DNA of 64,000 nt from Noviluteimonas caseinilytica (GTDB lineage Bacteria; Pseudomonadota; Gammaproteobacteria; Xanthomonadales; Xanthomonadaceae), in NCBI RefSeq assembly GCF_018406605.1, contig NZ_AP024545.1, forward strand, positions 2,976,001 to 3,040,000, given 5' to 3'. The notes under the pieces were generated by a model. That model was not told where the DNA came from, did not search any database, and saw only the letters and a program-made list of their open reading frames with translations. Each line of letters starts with the position of its first letter. Position 1 is the stretch's first letter. Position numbers and translations under genes: made by a program. Of this stretch, positions 30,474 to 40,066 are shown piece after piece.

Positions 30474-31762
30474 GGCTGCGTCTCCGCGGGCAACAGGAAG
30501 GCCAACGCGGCCCAGGCACGTCCCAGTTCACCGAGGTGTTCGGCGTGCGCGAGATGGACATCGAGCTCGTCTCGACGAGCGCTGAGCCATGGTTGCAGAT
30601 CGCCGCCGGCGCGGTATGCGGCGAGCGTCGTCGCGCTGCGGTCCTGCGCGAGGGGCAACAAGGCGTCCTCGTGCAACACGACCTGGCGTTTCAATCCTTC
30701 CCACCGAGCGATATCGGCGCGAATGCGCGCTGCTTCCTGGCGGCGGAGGTCCTCTCGGCTTGCGAGCGCTGCCTGGTAGTCGGCCTCTCGGGCGCTGATT
30801 CCACGGTCTTGCCGATTGCGCGAGAAGAGCGGCAAGCCGATGCCCACCTCCAACATGATCATGTCGCTGCGACCACCGGCGCGCTGGCCGTACGAAGCCC
30901 CAACGCTCCAGTCCGATCGCTTGTCCGCGCGGGCCACGTCAATCGCGGCCGCCGCTGTTTCGACTTGCGCGGTCGCGGGCAGCAACGGGCCGACCCGATC
31001 AACCGCCGCAAGCAACTGGGACTCGGACATCGGGAGCGAATTGAAATCCGGCGCCACGTTGCTCACCTCGACCGCGGCATCACCCACCCAGCGCGCGAGT
31101 CCGGCTTGCGCTGCGCGTTTCTCTGCCTGCGTGGCCTCGATGCGGTTGTCGAGTTCGAGCAGGGCGGCTTCGGTGGCGAGTGCGTCGCTGACCGTTTCAC
31201 TACCGCCCGACACGCGCGCCTTGGCCAGTTTCGCCGCCAGCGCGGCTTGCTCCCTCAGCATCTGCAGCGCTGTCAATTCGCGATGGGCCGACCACACGGC
31301 GATCCATGCTTCCGCGGTGGCACGGCGTACCGCCAGCGCTTCTGCCTCCGCCTTGGCCGTCGCCTCGTCGACCTGCCGGTCCGCGAACGACACTCGCGCC
31401 AAACGTTTCGCACGGGACGGGATCTCTTGCCACAGACCAATTTTCTTCATGGTCATGTCGTCCGCGCTCGCATCGAACGCATCACTTCCCGTCACCGGAT
31501 AGTTATCGACGCCAATCGTCAGCCTGGGATCAGGAAGGGCCCCGGCGCGGGCGGCTTCCTCCTGCGCGGCGGCGACGCCGAACCGACGGGCATCGAGCAT
31601 GGGCGCGCGCGTGCCGGCCAGGCGCAAGGCCTCGGACAATGAGATGTCATCGGCCGCGACCGCAGTCGCGAATGGCGTGGTCAACATGACCACGCTGAAG
31701 AAATGGGCGAGCGCGTGCGTTGGCAAGCGCCACGCGCTGCAACGATCGAATCGGGCGTTCAT
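30470..31762 (-). CDS. cusC: Outer membrane efflux protein (CusC/TolC type)
   Basis: The 430-residue TolC-family channel has a signal peptide (about 1-38, ending AVA) and two OEP repeats of long helices, the second starting near residue 230 after RWVGDAAVEVSNVAPDF. YGQRAGGRSDMIMLEVGIGLPLF is the expected strand region of the second repeat (key part LEVGIGLPLF). Together with cusA and cusB it completes the tripartite pump. GGAGG five bases before the ATG supports the start. Confidence 0.9.
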   Translation of the reverse strand: MNARFDRCSAWRLPTHALAHFFSVVMLTTPFATAVAADDISLSEALRLAGTRAPMLDARRFGVAAAQEEAARAGALPDPRLTIGVDNYPVTGSDAFDASADDMTMKKIGLWQEIPSRAKRLARVSFADRQVDEATAKAEAEALAVRRATAEAWIAVWSAHRELTALQMLREQAALAAKLAKARVSGGSETVSDALATEAALLELDNRIEATQAEKRAAQAGLARWVGDAAVEVSNVAPDFNSLPMSESQLLAAVDRVGPLLPATAQVETAAAAIDVARADKRSDWSVGASYGQRAGGRSDMIMLEVGIGLPLFSRNRQDRGISAREADYQAALASREDLRRQEAARIRADIARWEGLKRQVVLHEDALLPLAQDRSATTLAAYRAGGDLQPWLSARRDELDVHLAHAEHLGELGRAWAALAFLLPAETQP

Positions 31763-31837
31763 GAAGCCTCCAAAACGGACATGGCGACGCGCGCGGCGCT
31801 ACTGGCACCGGCGCGGATTGCTACGTCATTTCGGGGG

Positions 31838-32218
31838 CTAGATCAGAAGGCTGCAGAAACGCAGCCGCGGTGGAGGGTCCGATCGCGCGATCGGCACGTC
31901 GGCCTGGACTGCGACGCGGGAGGTGGATTGCAGGACGAGTGGCACGAGCATCGGTGCCGGCAGCGCCAGTGGGGGCACCGACAGTTTCACCGTATCGACG
32001 ACCACGGAATGTTCCGGATTGCAGTGCTTGTCGCACAGCGCGGGGTTATCCCGGGCCAGGTCCATCCCCATCTCCGCGCAGTGCCCGGCCATTGCCGCCA
32101 TCCCGGCCGGCATCTGCTCGATGGGGCACAGGTACGCCGCCAGCGCGGCCTGCTGGAACAGCAGGCAGACGATTGCCAACAAGGCAATCCTCAGGCGATG
32201 GCGGGCGCGCCGGGTCAT
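31838..32218 (-). CDS. Small exported Cys/His/Met-rich protein next to the cus operon
   Basis: The 126-residue product has a basic start and a signal peptide (ALLAIVCLLFQQAALA, about 11-26). The mature part has YLCPIEQMPAGMAAMAGHC and CDKHCNPEH, a set of Cys, His and Met suitable for copper binding. No named family is assigned. It lies 75 bases before cusC in the same direction. The ATG at 32218 is preferred to one 26 codons upstream because the signal peptide then begins correctly. Confidence 0.72.
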   Translation of the reverse strand: MTRRARHRLRIALLAIVCLLFQQAALAAYLCPIEQMPAGMAAMAGHCAEMGMDLARDNPALCDKHCNPEHSVVVDTVKLSVPPLALPAPMLVPLVLQSTSRVAVQADVPIARSDPPPRLRFCSLLI

Positions 32219-32282
32219 GGGCGGGATGTTACTACCGGCCCGGCCGATGGTGGAGCGTCTTGGCGAAGCCTGCATGGCCCCC

Positions 32283-32495
32283 TCATGCAAGTCCAAGCTC
32301 GGACTTGGAAATCACGGCAAAGGTGCTCCGGGCGATCTCGACAACGACGCGCCGATACACCTCCTGCCCCAGCGCGTCGCCGGTCAATTGCCCGATGTAC
32401 TCCAGCGGCCCCAGATCGCGCTTACTCTCCGGCTCGGGTGAGTTGTTAGGCGTGAGCACGTATCCAGCGCTGCATCGGAACAAGTTGAACGTCAT
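32283..32495 (-). CDS. Hypothetical 70-residue protein
   Basis: This short frame (MTFNLFRCSAGYVLTPNNSP at the start) is preceded by GGGGAG and lies between two cluster genes in the same orientation. It has no signal peptide, membrane segment or known motif. Support is coding context only. Confidence 0.45.
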   Translation of the reverse strand: MTFNLFRCSAGYVLTPNNSPEPESKRDLGPLEYIGQLTGDALGQEVYRRVVVEIARSTFAVISKSELGLA

Positions 32496-32574
32496 GGTGT
32501 GTCGCTCCCCTTGAGTCGCCTGTCGGAATACGTACCTGCCCAGCAACCGCTTTGCATCCGGTCGTCGGCGATGT

Positions 32575-33081
32575 TCATGGCCTCGGATTCTCGTCGCCGA
32601 GCAACGCCTTCATCCTCCGGATCTCGTCGCGCTGCGACGCCAGGATTTCCGCACACAACGCTTGCACTTCGGCGCCATCGCGACCCTTGCGTTCCTCGCA
32701 CATGAGGATCGCGCCGGCATGGTGCGGGATCATCGAGCGCAGGAACTGGCGTTCGGTCACGGCGGCCTGCTGCCGGATCAGTGCCCAGAAAACGATCATC
32801 GCCACGACCCCGATGGACACCAGGAGCGCGTTGCGCTTCTTGTCGGGATACATGCCCCACATGACCAGCAATTCGATCACAAGCATCGGGGCCGCCATCA
32901 GCCCAGCCATCCAGGCTTGGTTGACGCTTCCATACACATTCCCCAATCGATCCACCATCGCGTACATCAAGGCGTACATCGCCAGGAACGACAGGCCCAT
33001 CATCACCAGCAGGCGAACGTAATGCCCGCCGTGCATTTGCTGCTTCGCCTGCTTTCCGTGTGCCGCATGTTCGTGCTGCAT
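32575..33081 (-). CDS. DUF305 membrane-anchored protein
   Basis: The 168-residue protein has a His-rich N-terminus (QHEHAAHGKQAKQQMHGGH), three predicted transmembrane helices (about 24-110) and a C-terminal DUF305 segment with the conserved FLRSMIPHHAGAILMCEE, in which the paired His and downstream Met/Cys could bind metal. DUF305 proteins are frequent in copper islands, with unknown function. It follows the copper ATPase gene by 20 bases. Confidence 0.85.
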   Translation of the reverse strand: MQHEHAAHGKQAKQQMHGGHYVRLLVMMGLSFLAMYALMYAMVDRLGNVYGSVNQAWMAGLMAAPMLVIELLVMWGMYPDKKRNALLVSIGVVAMIVFWALIRQQAAVTERQFLRSMIPHHAGAILMCEERKGRDGAEVQALCAEILASQRDEIRRMKALLGDENPRP

Positions 33082-33101
33082 GGTGTTTCTCCTTGTCTTG
33101 G

Positions 33102-35318
33102 CTACTGCGAATCGGGGGTGATGCGCGCACCTGCGCCCAGGCGCAGCGCATTGGCCACTACGGAAACCGAACTCAGGCTCATCGCGAGGGCCGCGATCAT
33201 GGGGCTGAGCAAGAGGTGGAACACCGGGTACAACACACCGGCCGCGATCGGGACGCCGAGCGCGTTGTAGGCGAATGCGAACCCGAGGTTCTGCTTCATG
33301 TTGCGCACCGTGGCGTCGGACAGCTCGCGCGCGCGCAGGATGCCGCGCAAGTCGCCCTTGACCAAGGTGACCTGGGCGCTGGACATCGCGACATCCGTGC
33401 CCGTGCCCATCGCCACGCCCACGTCGGCCGCTGCCAGCGCCGGTGCATCGTTGATGCCATCGCCCGCCATCGCGACCTGTTTTCCCTGCGCCTGTAGAGC
33501 GCGCACGAGCTCCGCCTTGTCTGCCGGACTGACTTCGCCGTGGAACTCGTCGATGCCGAGGCGCGCGGCGACCGCGCGCGCGGTCGTTTCGCCGTCCCCG
33601 GTTGCCATGACCACATGCAGGCCGCTGCGCCGCAGCGCCTCCAACGTGGGCAGCGCCGATTCCTTGATCGGGTCGGCAACGGCGAGCAAACCCGCAACGC
33701 GACCGTCCATGGCGAGGAACATCACGCTGGCGCCGTCCTTCCGAAACGCTTCCGCCCTGTCCCGCCATTGCGTGATATCCGCGCCGACCTGTTCCATCAA
33801 GCGGGTGTTGCCGAGCGCCACGTCGCGCCCTTCGATGTGGCCGCGCACGCCGAACCCGGTCACTGAGTCGAATCCGTCGACGGCAGCAAGTGTCATTTCA
33901 CGCCGTCGCGCTTCCGCGACGATCGCCGCGGCCAGCGGATGCTCGCTTCCCTGGTCCAGGCTTGCCGCGATGCGCAATACTTCTGCTGGCGCGACACCGT
34001 CGGCGCCCACGGCATCGCGATACGCGGGATGCCCTTCGGTCAGCGTGCCCGTCTTGTCGACGATCAAGGTGTCGATGCGACGGATGCGCTCGATCGCTTC
34101 CGCATCCTTGAACAACACGCCGCCCGTCGCACCGCGCCCGGTGGCGACCATGATCGACATCGGCGTTGCCAAGCCCAACGCGCACGGGCACGCGATGATC
34201 AGCACCGAAATTGCGTTCAGCACCGCGTAGGTCCATGCGGGTTCCGGCCCGAAGAAGCCCCACGCCAGAAACGTGATCGCAGCAGCGGCCAGCACCGCGA
34301 GGACGAACCAGTAGGCGACGCGATCGGCCATGCGCTGCATCGGCGCACGCGACCGCTGAGCCTGCGCGACGAGCTGCACGATCTGCGACAGCACGGTGTC
34401 GGCGCCCACCTTTTCGGCGCGCATGATGAGCGAGCCGGTGCCGTTGATCGTCGCACCGATCAGGCGCGCGCCCGCGTCCTTGCGCTGCGGGATCGGCTCG
34501 CCGGTGATCATCGATTCGTCGACGCTGCCCTGCCCCTCCAACACCGTTCCGTCCACCGGCACCTTTTCTCCGGGGCGCACGCGCAGCCGATCGCCGACGT
34601 GCACGTCCTCAAGCTGAACATCCTCTTCGGCGCCGTCGTCTCCGATCCGGCGCGCGGTCTTCGGTGCGAGCCCCAACAACGCCTTGATCGCCGCAGATGT
34701 CTTGGACCTTGCGCGCAACTCCAACATCTGTCCCAACAGCGTGAGAGAGACGATGACCACGGCCGCCTCGAAATACACGCCGACACGCCCGTGCGCATGG
34801 AACGACGCCGGGAACAGCCCTGGCGCAACGGTGGCGACGACGCTGTACCCGAAAGCCGCCGCCACACCGATGCCGATCAGCGTCCACATATTGGGGCTGC
34901 GGTGGCGGATGGATTGCACGCAACGCACGAAGAACGGCAACCCCGCCCACGCTACGACCGGCACGCTGAGCGCCATCTCCAACCACGCCCTTGCCTGCGG
35001 CGACAACGCGGTCCATCGATGGCCCCACATCGCGAGCACGACGACCATGATCGTCAACGGCAGCGTTAACCAAAAGCGCCGGGAGAAGTCCCGCAACTCG
35101 TGATTCTCGTCGTCGTCCAGGGACGGGAGTTCCGGCTCCAACGCCATGCCACAGATCGGGCAAATGCCCGGGCCGGCCTGGCGAATTTGGGGATGCATCG
35201 GACAGGTGTAGATCGTTCCCGCATCCTTCGCGGGCGGCATCGAAACCGCCGTATGCCCGTCACCATGGTGATGCGCGTGGCCATGCGCGTGCGGATTGTC
35301 ATGATTGGCGTTGTTCAT
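33102..35318 (-). CDS. Copper-translocating P1B-type ATPase with N-terminal heavy-metal-binding domain
   Basis: The 738-residue pump exports copper from the cytoplasm. A His-rich N-terminus (NPHAHGHAHHHGDGHT) is followed by a zinc-ribbon-like module with CPMHPQI and CPICGMAL (about 40-65) in place of a classical HMA domain. The core shows ITGEPIP, the membrane metal site ACPCALGLATP, the phosphorylation site DKTGTLTEG, SEHPLAAAI and GDGINDAPALAAADVG. Starting at 35318 avoids an antisense extension through the neighbouring cytochrome gene. This architecture is that of SilP/PcoE-linked CopA-type pumps. Confidence 0.94.
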   Translation of the reverse strand: MNNANHDNPHAHGHAHHHGDGHTAVSMPPAKDAGTIYTCPMHPQIRQAGPGICPICGMALEPELPSLDDDENHELRDFSRRFWLTLPLTIMVVVLAMWGHRWTALSPQARAWLEMALSVPVVAWAGLPFFVRCVQSIRHRSPNMWTLIGIGVAAAFGYSVVATVAPGLFPASFHAHGRVGVYFEAAVVIVSLTLLGQMLELRARSKTSAAIKALLGLAPKTARRIGDDGAEEDVQLEDVHVGDRLRVRPGEKVPVDGTVLEGQGSVDESMITGEPIPQRKDAGARLIGATINGTGSLIMRAEKVGADTVLSQIVQLVAQAQRSRAPMQRMADRVAYWFVLAVLAAAAITFLAWGFFGPEPAWTYAVLNAISVLIIACPCALGLATPMSIMVATGRGATGGVLFKDAEAIERIRRIDTLIVDKTGTLTEGHPAYRDAVGADGVAPAEVLRIAASLDQGSEHPLAAAIVAEARRREMTLAAVDGFDSVTGFGVRGHIEGRDVALGNTRLMEQVGADITQWRDRAEAFRKDGASVMFLAMDGRVAGLLAVADPIKESALPTLEALRRSGLHVVMATGDGETTARAVAARLGIDEFHGEVSPADKAELVRALQAQGKQVAMAGDGINDAPALAAADVGVAMGTGTDVAMSSAQVTLVKGDLRGILRARELSDATVRNMKQNLGFAFAYNALGVPIAAGVLYPVFHLLLSPMIAALAMSLSSVSVVANALRLGAGARITPDSQ

Positions 35319-35328
35319 GCTCGGTGGC

Positions 35329-36048
35329 TCAGTGATGATGACCAGGCTGGCCGTGCGCGGGCACCGTCGACGCGGCGGCCGGCATCTGATGCTCGTGTTG
35401 CTCGGCGTGCGCGGACACCGTCGACGAGGACGCGGGCATCTCGTGCTCGTGATGCTCGCCATGCGCTTCTTCCATCTCGTGATCGTCGTTGTCGTGGTGG
35501 TGGTGGCCGGTTTCGCCACCTCCGTGCGAGTGCCCTTCGCTATGCGCCACCGTGTCGCGGTAGGCGTCGGCGTCCAGCTTCGGCAGTTTTTGGAGGAACG
35601 CGACCATGTTCCAGATGTACTCGTCGTTCATGCTCTTGCCCCAGGCCGGCATGCCCGACGCCTTGATGCCGTGCTTGATTGCCCAGAACGCCTCACGAGG
35701 CGGCACTTGCTCGCGCGCCAGGTTGGGTGGCGCTGGGTAAAGACCTTTGCTCAACTCGGTTTCCGCGATACCCGGCGCGAGGTGACATCCCGTGCACATG
35801 GCGTCGTAGTTTCCGGCTCCCTGGCGGATACGGGCGGGATCGTTCAACGGCGGTAGCGTGAGCTCTTTCGCGCGGACGGCAATGGACCGTTCGCGCATCG
35901 TCCTCAAGAGCGACAACACCGGGCGCGTGTGCGCGTTGTCGGCGCCGATGTCGTACGAACCGGAGTAAACGAATCCAGCGAAGGCGAGCACGCCCACGCC
36001 TGACAGGACTGCGAGTGTGAGAAGCGTTGATCGCTTTACGAATGGCAT
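35329..36048 (-). CDS. Membrane-anchored c-type cytochrome with His-rich tail
   Basis: The 239-residue protein has an N-terminal anchor helix (about 7-27) and one haem-attachment motif CTGCH (about residue 88), with a downstream Met ligand candidate in ASGMPAWG and the helix YIWNMVAFLQKLP. The last 70 residues are extremely His-rich, with a near-repeat (HEHEMPASSSTVSAH and HEHQMPAAASTVPAH). The haem domain suggests electron transfer, possibly to or from copper oxidation by CopA; the tail should bind copper. It lies between copB and the copper ATPase. Confidence 0.88.
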   Translation of the reverse strand: MPFVKRSTLLTLAVLSGVGVLAFAGFVYSGSYDIGADNAHTRPVLSLLRTMRERSIAVRAKELTLPPLNDPARIRQGAGNYDAMCTGCHLAPGIAETELSKGLYPAPPNLAREQVPPREAFWAIKHGIKASGMPAWGKSMNDEYIWNMVAFLQKLPKLDADAYRDTVAHSEGHSHGGGETGHHHHDNDDHEMEEAHGEHHEHEMPASSSTVSAHAEQHEHQMPAAASTVPAHGQPGHHH

Positions 36049-36062
36049 GGTGGCTCTCCCCT

Positions 36063-37097
36063 TCAAAACCAAACCCTGACGCCCACAACGATGCGGGTGT
36101 CGCTCTTGTCTTCGCCCAGCGCGCGACGAAAGTCCGCCGTGTCGCCGAACGCGCGCTCGTACACGACGCCGATGTAGGGTGCGAACTTGCGGTGCACCTC
36201 GTACCGAAGTCGAAGTCCCGCCTCCATCGTCGAGAGGCCGGAGCCAACCCCGCGGCGCTCGTCGTCCTTGCCGTTGAAGTTGGCCTCCACAAGCGGTTGC
36301 AGGATGAGCCGGTTGGTCAGCAACACCTCGTACTCGGCTTCGATCCGCGCCGCTGTTCGGCCTGACGCGCCGACGTACGCCGTGGCCTCGACTTCAAACT
36401 TGTAGGGCGCGATGCCCACGAGACCGATCGCGGCCCAATCTTGCGACTTGCCGGGTTTGAAGTCGTGTCGAACGCCGCCGACGACATCCCACCAGCGAGC
36501 GATTGGTCGGCCATACATGACCTCAAGATCGGCGGATTCCGTGCGGTCGTCGACACGCTCGCCTTCGGAACGCAGCCACACCTTGTCGGTGTCGGTGCCG
36601 ATCCACGCCTGCCCTTCCCAGGCCAGCCCGTTGCCATGGTCGGCATCGAAGGCTTCGAGGCGATTGAACAGGACCTTCGAGTGCACGGTGTTGTCGTGCT
36701 CAGCGTGGTGGTGCTCGGTAGGTCGCGCTGCTTCACGGTCCGCGTCGGTCAACGCCGGGATCGGCGTGCGAAGCTCGCCGGGCACGGGCACCGCGCCGTC
36801 CATCTGCATCTGCGAATGGTCCATCGTCGGGTGCTCCATCTGCATCTGCGAATGGTCCATCGTCGAGTGGTCGACGGGTTTTTCGGCGCGCGGCTTCTGC
36901 GCAGGCTTCTGCTTCTGCTTCGGCTTGGTCGCTGGCTTGGGTGCTGGCTTCGCAGGCGGCGTTGCCTTCGGCGGCTGCGCGGGCTTCGCCGGCATCGGCA
37001 TCGGCATCGGCATTGACGAATGATCGTGATGTTGCGCGGCCGCGCCGGTCGACAGCATCAACCCGATCGCGAGAGTCTTGAACTTGAACATCTTCAT
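36063..37097 (-). CDS. copB: Copper resistance outer membrane protein CopB
   Basis: The 344-residue protein has a signal peptide (ending AAA at about 21). A Met/His/Pro/Lys-rich stretch follows, with SMPMPMPMPAKP and two nearly identical copies of STMDHSQMQM, typical copper-binding repeats. From about residue 130 the CopB beta-barrel runs (HSKVLFNRLEAFDADHG, VVGGVRHDFKPG) to the terminal VGVRVWF with the C-terminal Phe of outer membrane proteins. The ATG overlaps the copA stop (ATGA). Confidence 0.95.
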   Translation of the reverse strand: MKMFKFKTLAIGLMLSTGAAAQHHDHSSMPMPMPMPAKPAQPPKATPPAKPAPKPATKPKQKQKPAQKPRAEKPVDHSTMDHSQMQMEHPTMDHSQMQMDGAVPVPGELRTPIPALTDADREAARPTEHHHAEHDNTVHSKVLFNRLEAFDADHGNGLAWEGQAWIGTDTDKVWLRSEGERVDDRTESADLEVMYGRPIARWWDVVGGVRHDFKPGKSQDWAAIGLVGIAPYKFEVEATAYVGASGRTAARIEAEYEVLLTNRLILQPLVEANFNGKDDERRGVGSGLSTMEAGLRLRYEVHRKFAPYIGVVYERAFGDTADFRRALGEDKSDTRIVVGVRVWF

Positions 37098-38923
37098 TCT
37101 TCGACCCTCACTTCGCGCATCATCCCGGCTTCCATGTGGAACAGAAGGTGGCAGTGGTACGCCCAGCCACCGAGCGCGTCTGCGCGCACGCGGTAGCTGC
37201 GCCGCGTTCCCGGCGGGATATCGAGCGTGTGTTTCCGTAGGTGGAAATTGCCGTCATCGTCTTCCAGGTCGCTCCACATGCCGTGCAGGTGGATGGGGTG
37301 CGACATCATCGTGTCGTTGACGAGCACGATCCGAAGACGCTCGCCGTAATTCAGTCGCAGGGGTTCAACCTCCGAGAACTTCTGGCCATTGAAGCCCCAT
37401 ACGAAGCGTTCCATGTGGCCCGTGAGGTGCAATTCGATTTCGCGGCCGGGGTCGCGGCCATCGGGGTCCTCGAACGCGCTCTTCAACATGCCGTAGCTGA
37501 GGACCTTGCGGCCGTTGTCGCGCAGGCCGATGCCGGGATCGTCGAGCCGCGGCATGGGCGACATCGTTTGCATGTCGACGAACGGATTGCCGGCTTCGCT
37601 TGTCGGATGCACCGGCATCGCGGCGCCATGCTGCATGCCGGGCATGTCGTGCCCCATGCCCGCATGGTCCATCCCAGCCATGTCGTGTTGCATCGCGCCA
37701 GGTTGCATCCCCGCCATGTCGTGCTGCATCGCGCCGCCGCCCATGCCGGGCATGTCATGTCCCATGCCGCCGTGACCCATGTCAGCCATCGCCAGGATCG
37801 CGCGCGGGTCAAGCGAGGGCACGGGCGCGCGCAGCCCGTCGCGCACCGCGAGCGTGCCGCTGATGTAGCCCGTGTGGGCCATGTCCTGCGCGAAGATCGT
37901 GTAGGCGTCTTGCCCGGTCGGTTCGACGATGACGTCGTACGTTTCCGCAGGCGCCATCCGGAACTCATCGACCGTCACCGGATGCACGTACTGCCCGTCG
38001 GCGGCGACCACCGTCATCTTGAGGCCCGGGATGCGCACGTCGAAGTAGGTCATCGACGAGCCGTTGATGAAGCGCAGGCGCACCTTTTCGCCGGACCGGA
38101 ACAGGCCGGTCCAGTTCGCGAGCGACGTCGCGCCATTCATCAGGTAGGTGTAGGTATTCGCGTTGACGTCCGACAGGTCGGTCGGCGTCATCCGCATCTT
38201 GCCCCACAACTTGCGGTCGTCGATCGTGGCGGACAGACCATCGCGCTTCGCGTCGCGCATGAAATCGCCGACGGTGCGCTTGTAGTAGTTGTCGTACCCC
38301 GGCATCTTCTTCAAGCGCGCGAACAGTGCCGTGGGGTCGAGATCGGTCCAGTCGGTGAGCATCACGACGTGCTCGCGATCGTATGAGAACGGCTCGGACG
38401 CGATGGGGTCGATGACGAGCGGCCCGTAGAGCCCGGCCTGCTCCTGGAACCCGGAGTGGCTGTGATACCAGTACGTGCCGCCCTGCTTCACCGTGAAGCG
38501 ATAGTGGTACGTCTCGCCGCGCCCGATGCCGTCAAAGCTGATGCCCGGCACGCCATCCATGTTGGCGGGCAGCAGGATGCCGTGCCAATGGATCGAGGCT
38601 TCATGCCCGTGGATCGATCCGGCGGGCAGCGCGTTGCTCACGCGCAGGTTGACCGTCGTGCCTTCCTTCCAGCGCAACAAGGGCGCGGGGATGGAGCCGT
38701 TGACGGTAATGGCCGTGCGCGTGCGGCCGGTGAAGTTGGCCGGCGACTCGCCGATGACTAGGTCGAACTCGGTGCCGCTCAACGTGGCGTTGCGCGTGAC
38801 ACCAGGGGAAGCGCGCAGCGGGAAGCCGCCGAAGCCGGCCAGTACGCCGGCTGCGGCAAGACCTTGCAAAAACTGACGACGCGCCGGATAGACAGGCGCT
38901 CCTAGAAAACGATCGGAAGACAT
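37094..38923 (-). CDS. copA: Periplasmic multicopper oxidase CopA (copper resistance)
   Basis: The 609-residue enzyme oxidises or sequesters periplasmic copper. The N-terminus is a twin-arginine signal (ARRQFLQG then AAAGVLAGFGG). Copper ligand sets are SIHWHGI, WYHSHSG, HPIHLHGM and, at the end, YHCHLLFHMEAGMM. A Met-rich loop (about 395-440, repeats such as HDMAGMQ and HDMPGM) resembles the copper-loading region of PcoA/CopA. It follows copL by 81 bases and is coupled to copB. This should not be confused with the P-type ATPase also called CopA. Confidence 0.96.
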   Translation of the reverse strand: MSSDRFLGAPVYPARRQFLQGLAAAGVLAGFGGFPLRASPGVTRNATLSGTEFDLVIGESPANFTGRTRTAITVNGSIPAPLLRWKEGTTVNLRVSNALPAGSIHGHEASIHWHGILLPANMDGVPGISFDGIGRGETYHYRFTVKQGGTYWYHSHSGFQEQAGLYGPLVIDPIASEPFSYDREHVVMLTDWTDLDPTALFARLKKMPGYDNYYKRTVGDFMRDAKRDGLSATIDDRKLWGKMRMTPTDLSDVNANTYTYLMNGATSLANWTGLFRSGEKVRLRFINGSSMTYFDVRIPGLKMTVVAADGQYVHPVTVDEFRMAPAETYDVIVEPTGQDAYTIFAQDMAHTGYISGTLAVRDGLRAPVPSLDPRAILAMADMGHGGMGHDMPGMGGGAMQHDMAGMQPGAMQHDMAGMDHAGMGHDMPGMQHGAAMPVHPTSEAGNPFVDMQTMSPMPRLDDPGIGLRDNGRKVLSYGMLKSAFEDPDGRDPGREIELHLTGHMERFVWGFNGQKFSEVEPLRLNYGERLRIVLVNDTMMSHPIHLHGMWSDLEDDDGNFHLRKHTLDIPPGTRRSYRVRADALGGWAYHCHLLFHMEAGMMREVRVEE

Positions 38924-39004
38924 CCAACCACTCCAAAGAATCGGGCATGCGTACGCGATCGAACGCGCACGAGCGGAAGCGCCACGCAGGCGCTGGGGGT
39001 CCGC

Positions 39005-39445
39005 TTAGCCGATGGGAGGTCGGATCAGGTGTGGAAGCGCCGGGCTCGCGAACGAAACGCGCAACGCAGCGACGGGCGCGGCCGAAGGTAGCGTCGAGAT
39101 GGCAAACGCCCCGAACGCAGGGATCGTGGGCGCGTGCGAAACGCAACTGCACAGGCAGGCGCCCGGCAGGCAGCAGTCGTAATGCGCGGCCGGTGGTGCG
39201 GGTGCGTTGTGGTCGGCAGCCATGGCCGCATGCATCATCGCCGGCATGGCGTGGTCCGCAGCCATCGCCGCGTGCGTCATCCCTGGCATGTCGTGGCACG
39301 GCCGTTCGGCAAATTGCCCGGCGGCGGGCGTAGCAGCCATGCCGGCGTTGAAGGCCATCATCGTGCTCGCATACACCGCCGACGTGCCGTTCGCCACGAG
39401 GGCGATGCACAGCAGTAGGCGAAGCAGGATGGACCGGAGACGCAT
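39005..39445 (-). CDS. copL: CopL-family copper-binding regulatory protein
   Basis: The 146-residue product matches the CopL family known upstream of copAB in Xanthomonas. It has a hydrophobic N-terminus (LLRLLLCIALVANGTSAVYA) and Met/His clusters (CHDMPGMTHAAMAADHAMP with MHAAMAADH repeated). A cysteine group YDCCLPGACLCSC and the ending LPHLIRPPIG follow. In Xanthomonas copL is needed for copper induction of copAB, but the mechanism is not clear. It is the first gene of the minus-strand copper series. Confidence 0.88.
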   Translation of the reverse strand: MRLRSILLRLLLCIALVANGTSAVYASTMMAFNAGMAATPAAGQFAERPCHDMPGMTHAAMAADHAMPAMMHAAMAADHNAPAPPAAHYDCCLPGACLCSCVSHAPTIPAFGAFAISTLPSAAPVAALRVSFASPALPHLIRPPIG

Positions 39446-39451
39446 GGCGGC

Positions 39452-39483
39452 ACTCTACCCGAACCAGGCGGAGGACAGGTCAA
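39452..39483 (-). promoter_or_regulatory. Candidate promoter of copL-copA-copB
   Basis: TTGACC and TAGAGT are spaced by 20 bases, a stretched spacing as in MerR/CueR-type promoters, though no clear dyad fills the spacer. The -10 is six bases before the copL ATG. Confidence 0.35.
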
Positions 39484-39534
39484 CTGTACCCGCGGCAGGT
39501 TTTCGGCGGGGCCAGCTCGGCTGCGACGCCGTCC

Positions 39535-39930
39535 TCATGCGCGGCGATGCCTGGTGGACAGCAGCAGGGCAATGCACGCGGCTGCCGCGATGTCGAAGGT
39601 GCCGCAGAAGGCGGGCCACCATGCAGGCATGCCGGGATTGGTCATGAGCGGGTGGAGCACGAAGTCGAAGACGCCGTGTGCCGCAAGTCCAACGACGATG
39701 AGCCAATGCCAGCGCCTGAAGCCTGCGACGGCGGCAAGGAGGAAGGCGGTCGCGATCGCTGATTCCACCACCATCGCCGATATCGAACCTGCCATCGCCG
39801 CGAACAGCACGTAGTACGACGCGACCACCATCAAAAGCGTGGCGTGGAAGGAGCGGTCGCGCGAGAAACCCGACAATGCCGCCAGTCCGAGCAAGATGAA
39901 CGCGACCAGGGTGCCTGCGATGTAACCCAT
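39535..39930 (-). CDS. Small integral membrane protein, unknown
   Basis: The 131-residue protein is almost all membrane: four predicted helices (GYIAGTLVAFILLGLAALSG, YYVLFAAMAGSISAMVV, AFLLAAVAGFRRWHWLIVVG and DIAAAACIALLLS). WLIVVGLAAHGVFDFVLHP carries His and Asp in or near the membrane. The function is not recognised. It stands between the copL promoter and the HMA genes. Confidence 0.7.
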   Translation of the reverse strand: MGYIAGTLVAFILLGLAALSGFSRDRSFHATLLMVVASYYVLFAAMAGSISAMVVESAIATAFLLAAVAGFRRWHWLIVVGLAAHGVFDFVLHPLMTNPGMPAWWPAFCGTFDIAAAACIALLLSTRHRRA

Positions 39931-40066
39931 TGCGGTGCCTCCACTCATCGAGGGGTTCAGACGGGCACGACCCGGGCCCGACTTGGGCGAGTCTGCGGAT
40001 GGATGGGACGGGTGTAAATGGCACGGTGCGGGATCATTGGGGCCCGGAACTAGCGAGCCTCGCGGA

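Noticed and set aside
37600..37800. Short tandem repeats resembling a CRISPR or satellite
   Set aside because: They are the codons of the Met/His-rich loop of the CopA oxidase, in frame and without spacers.
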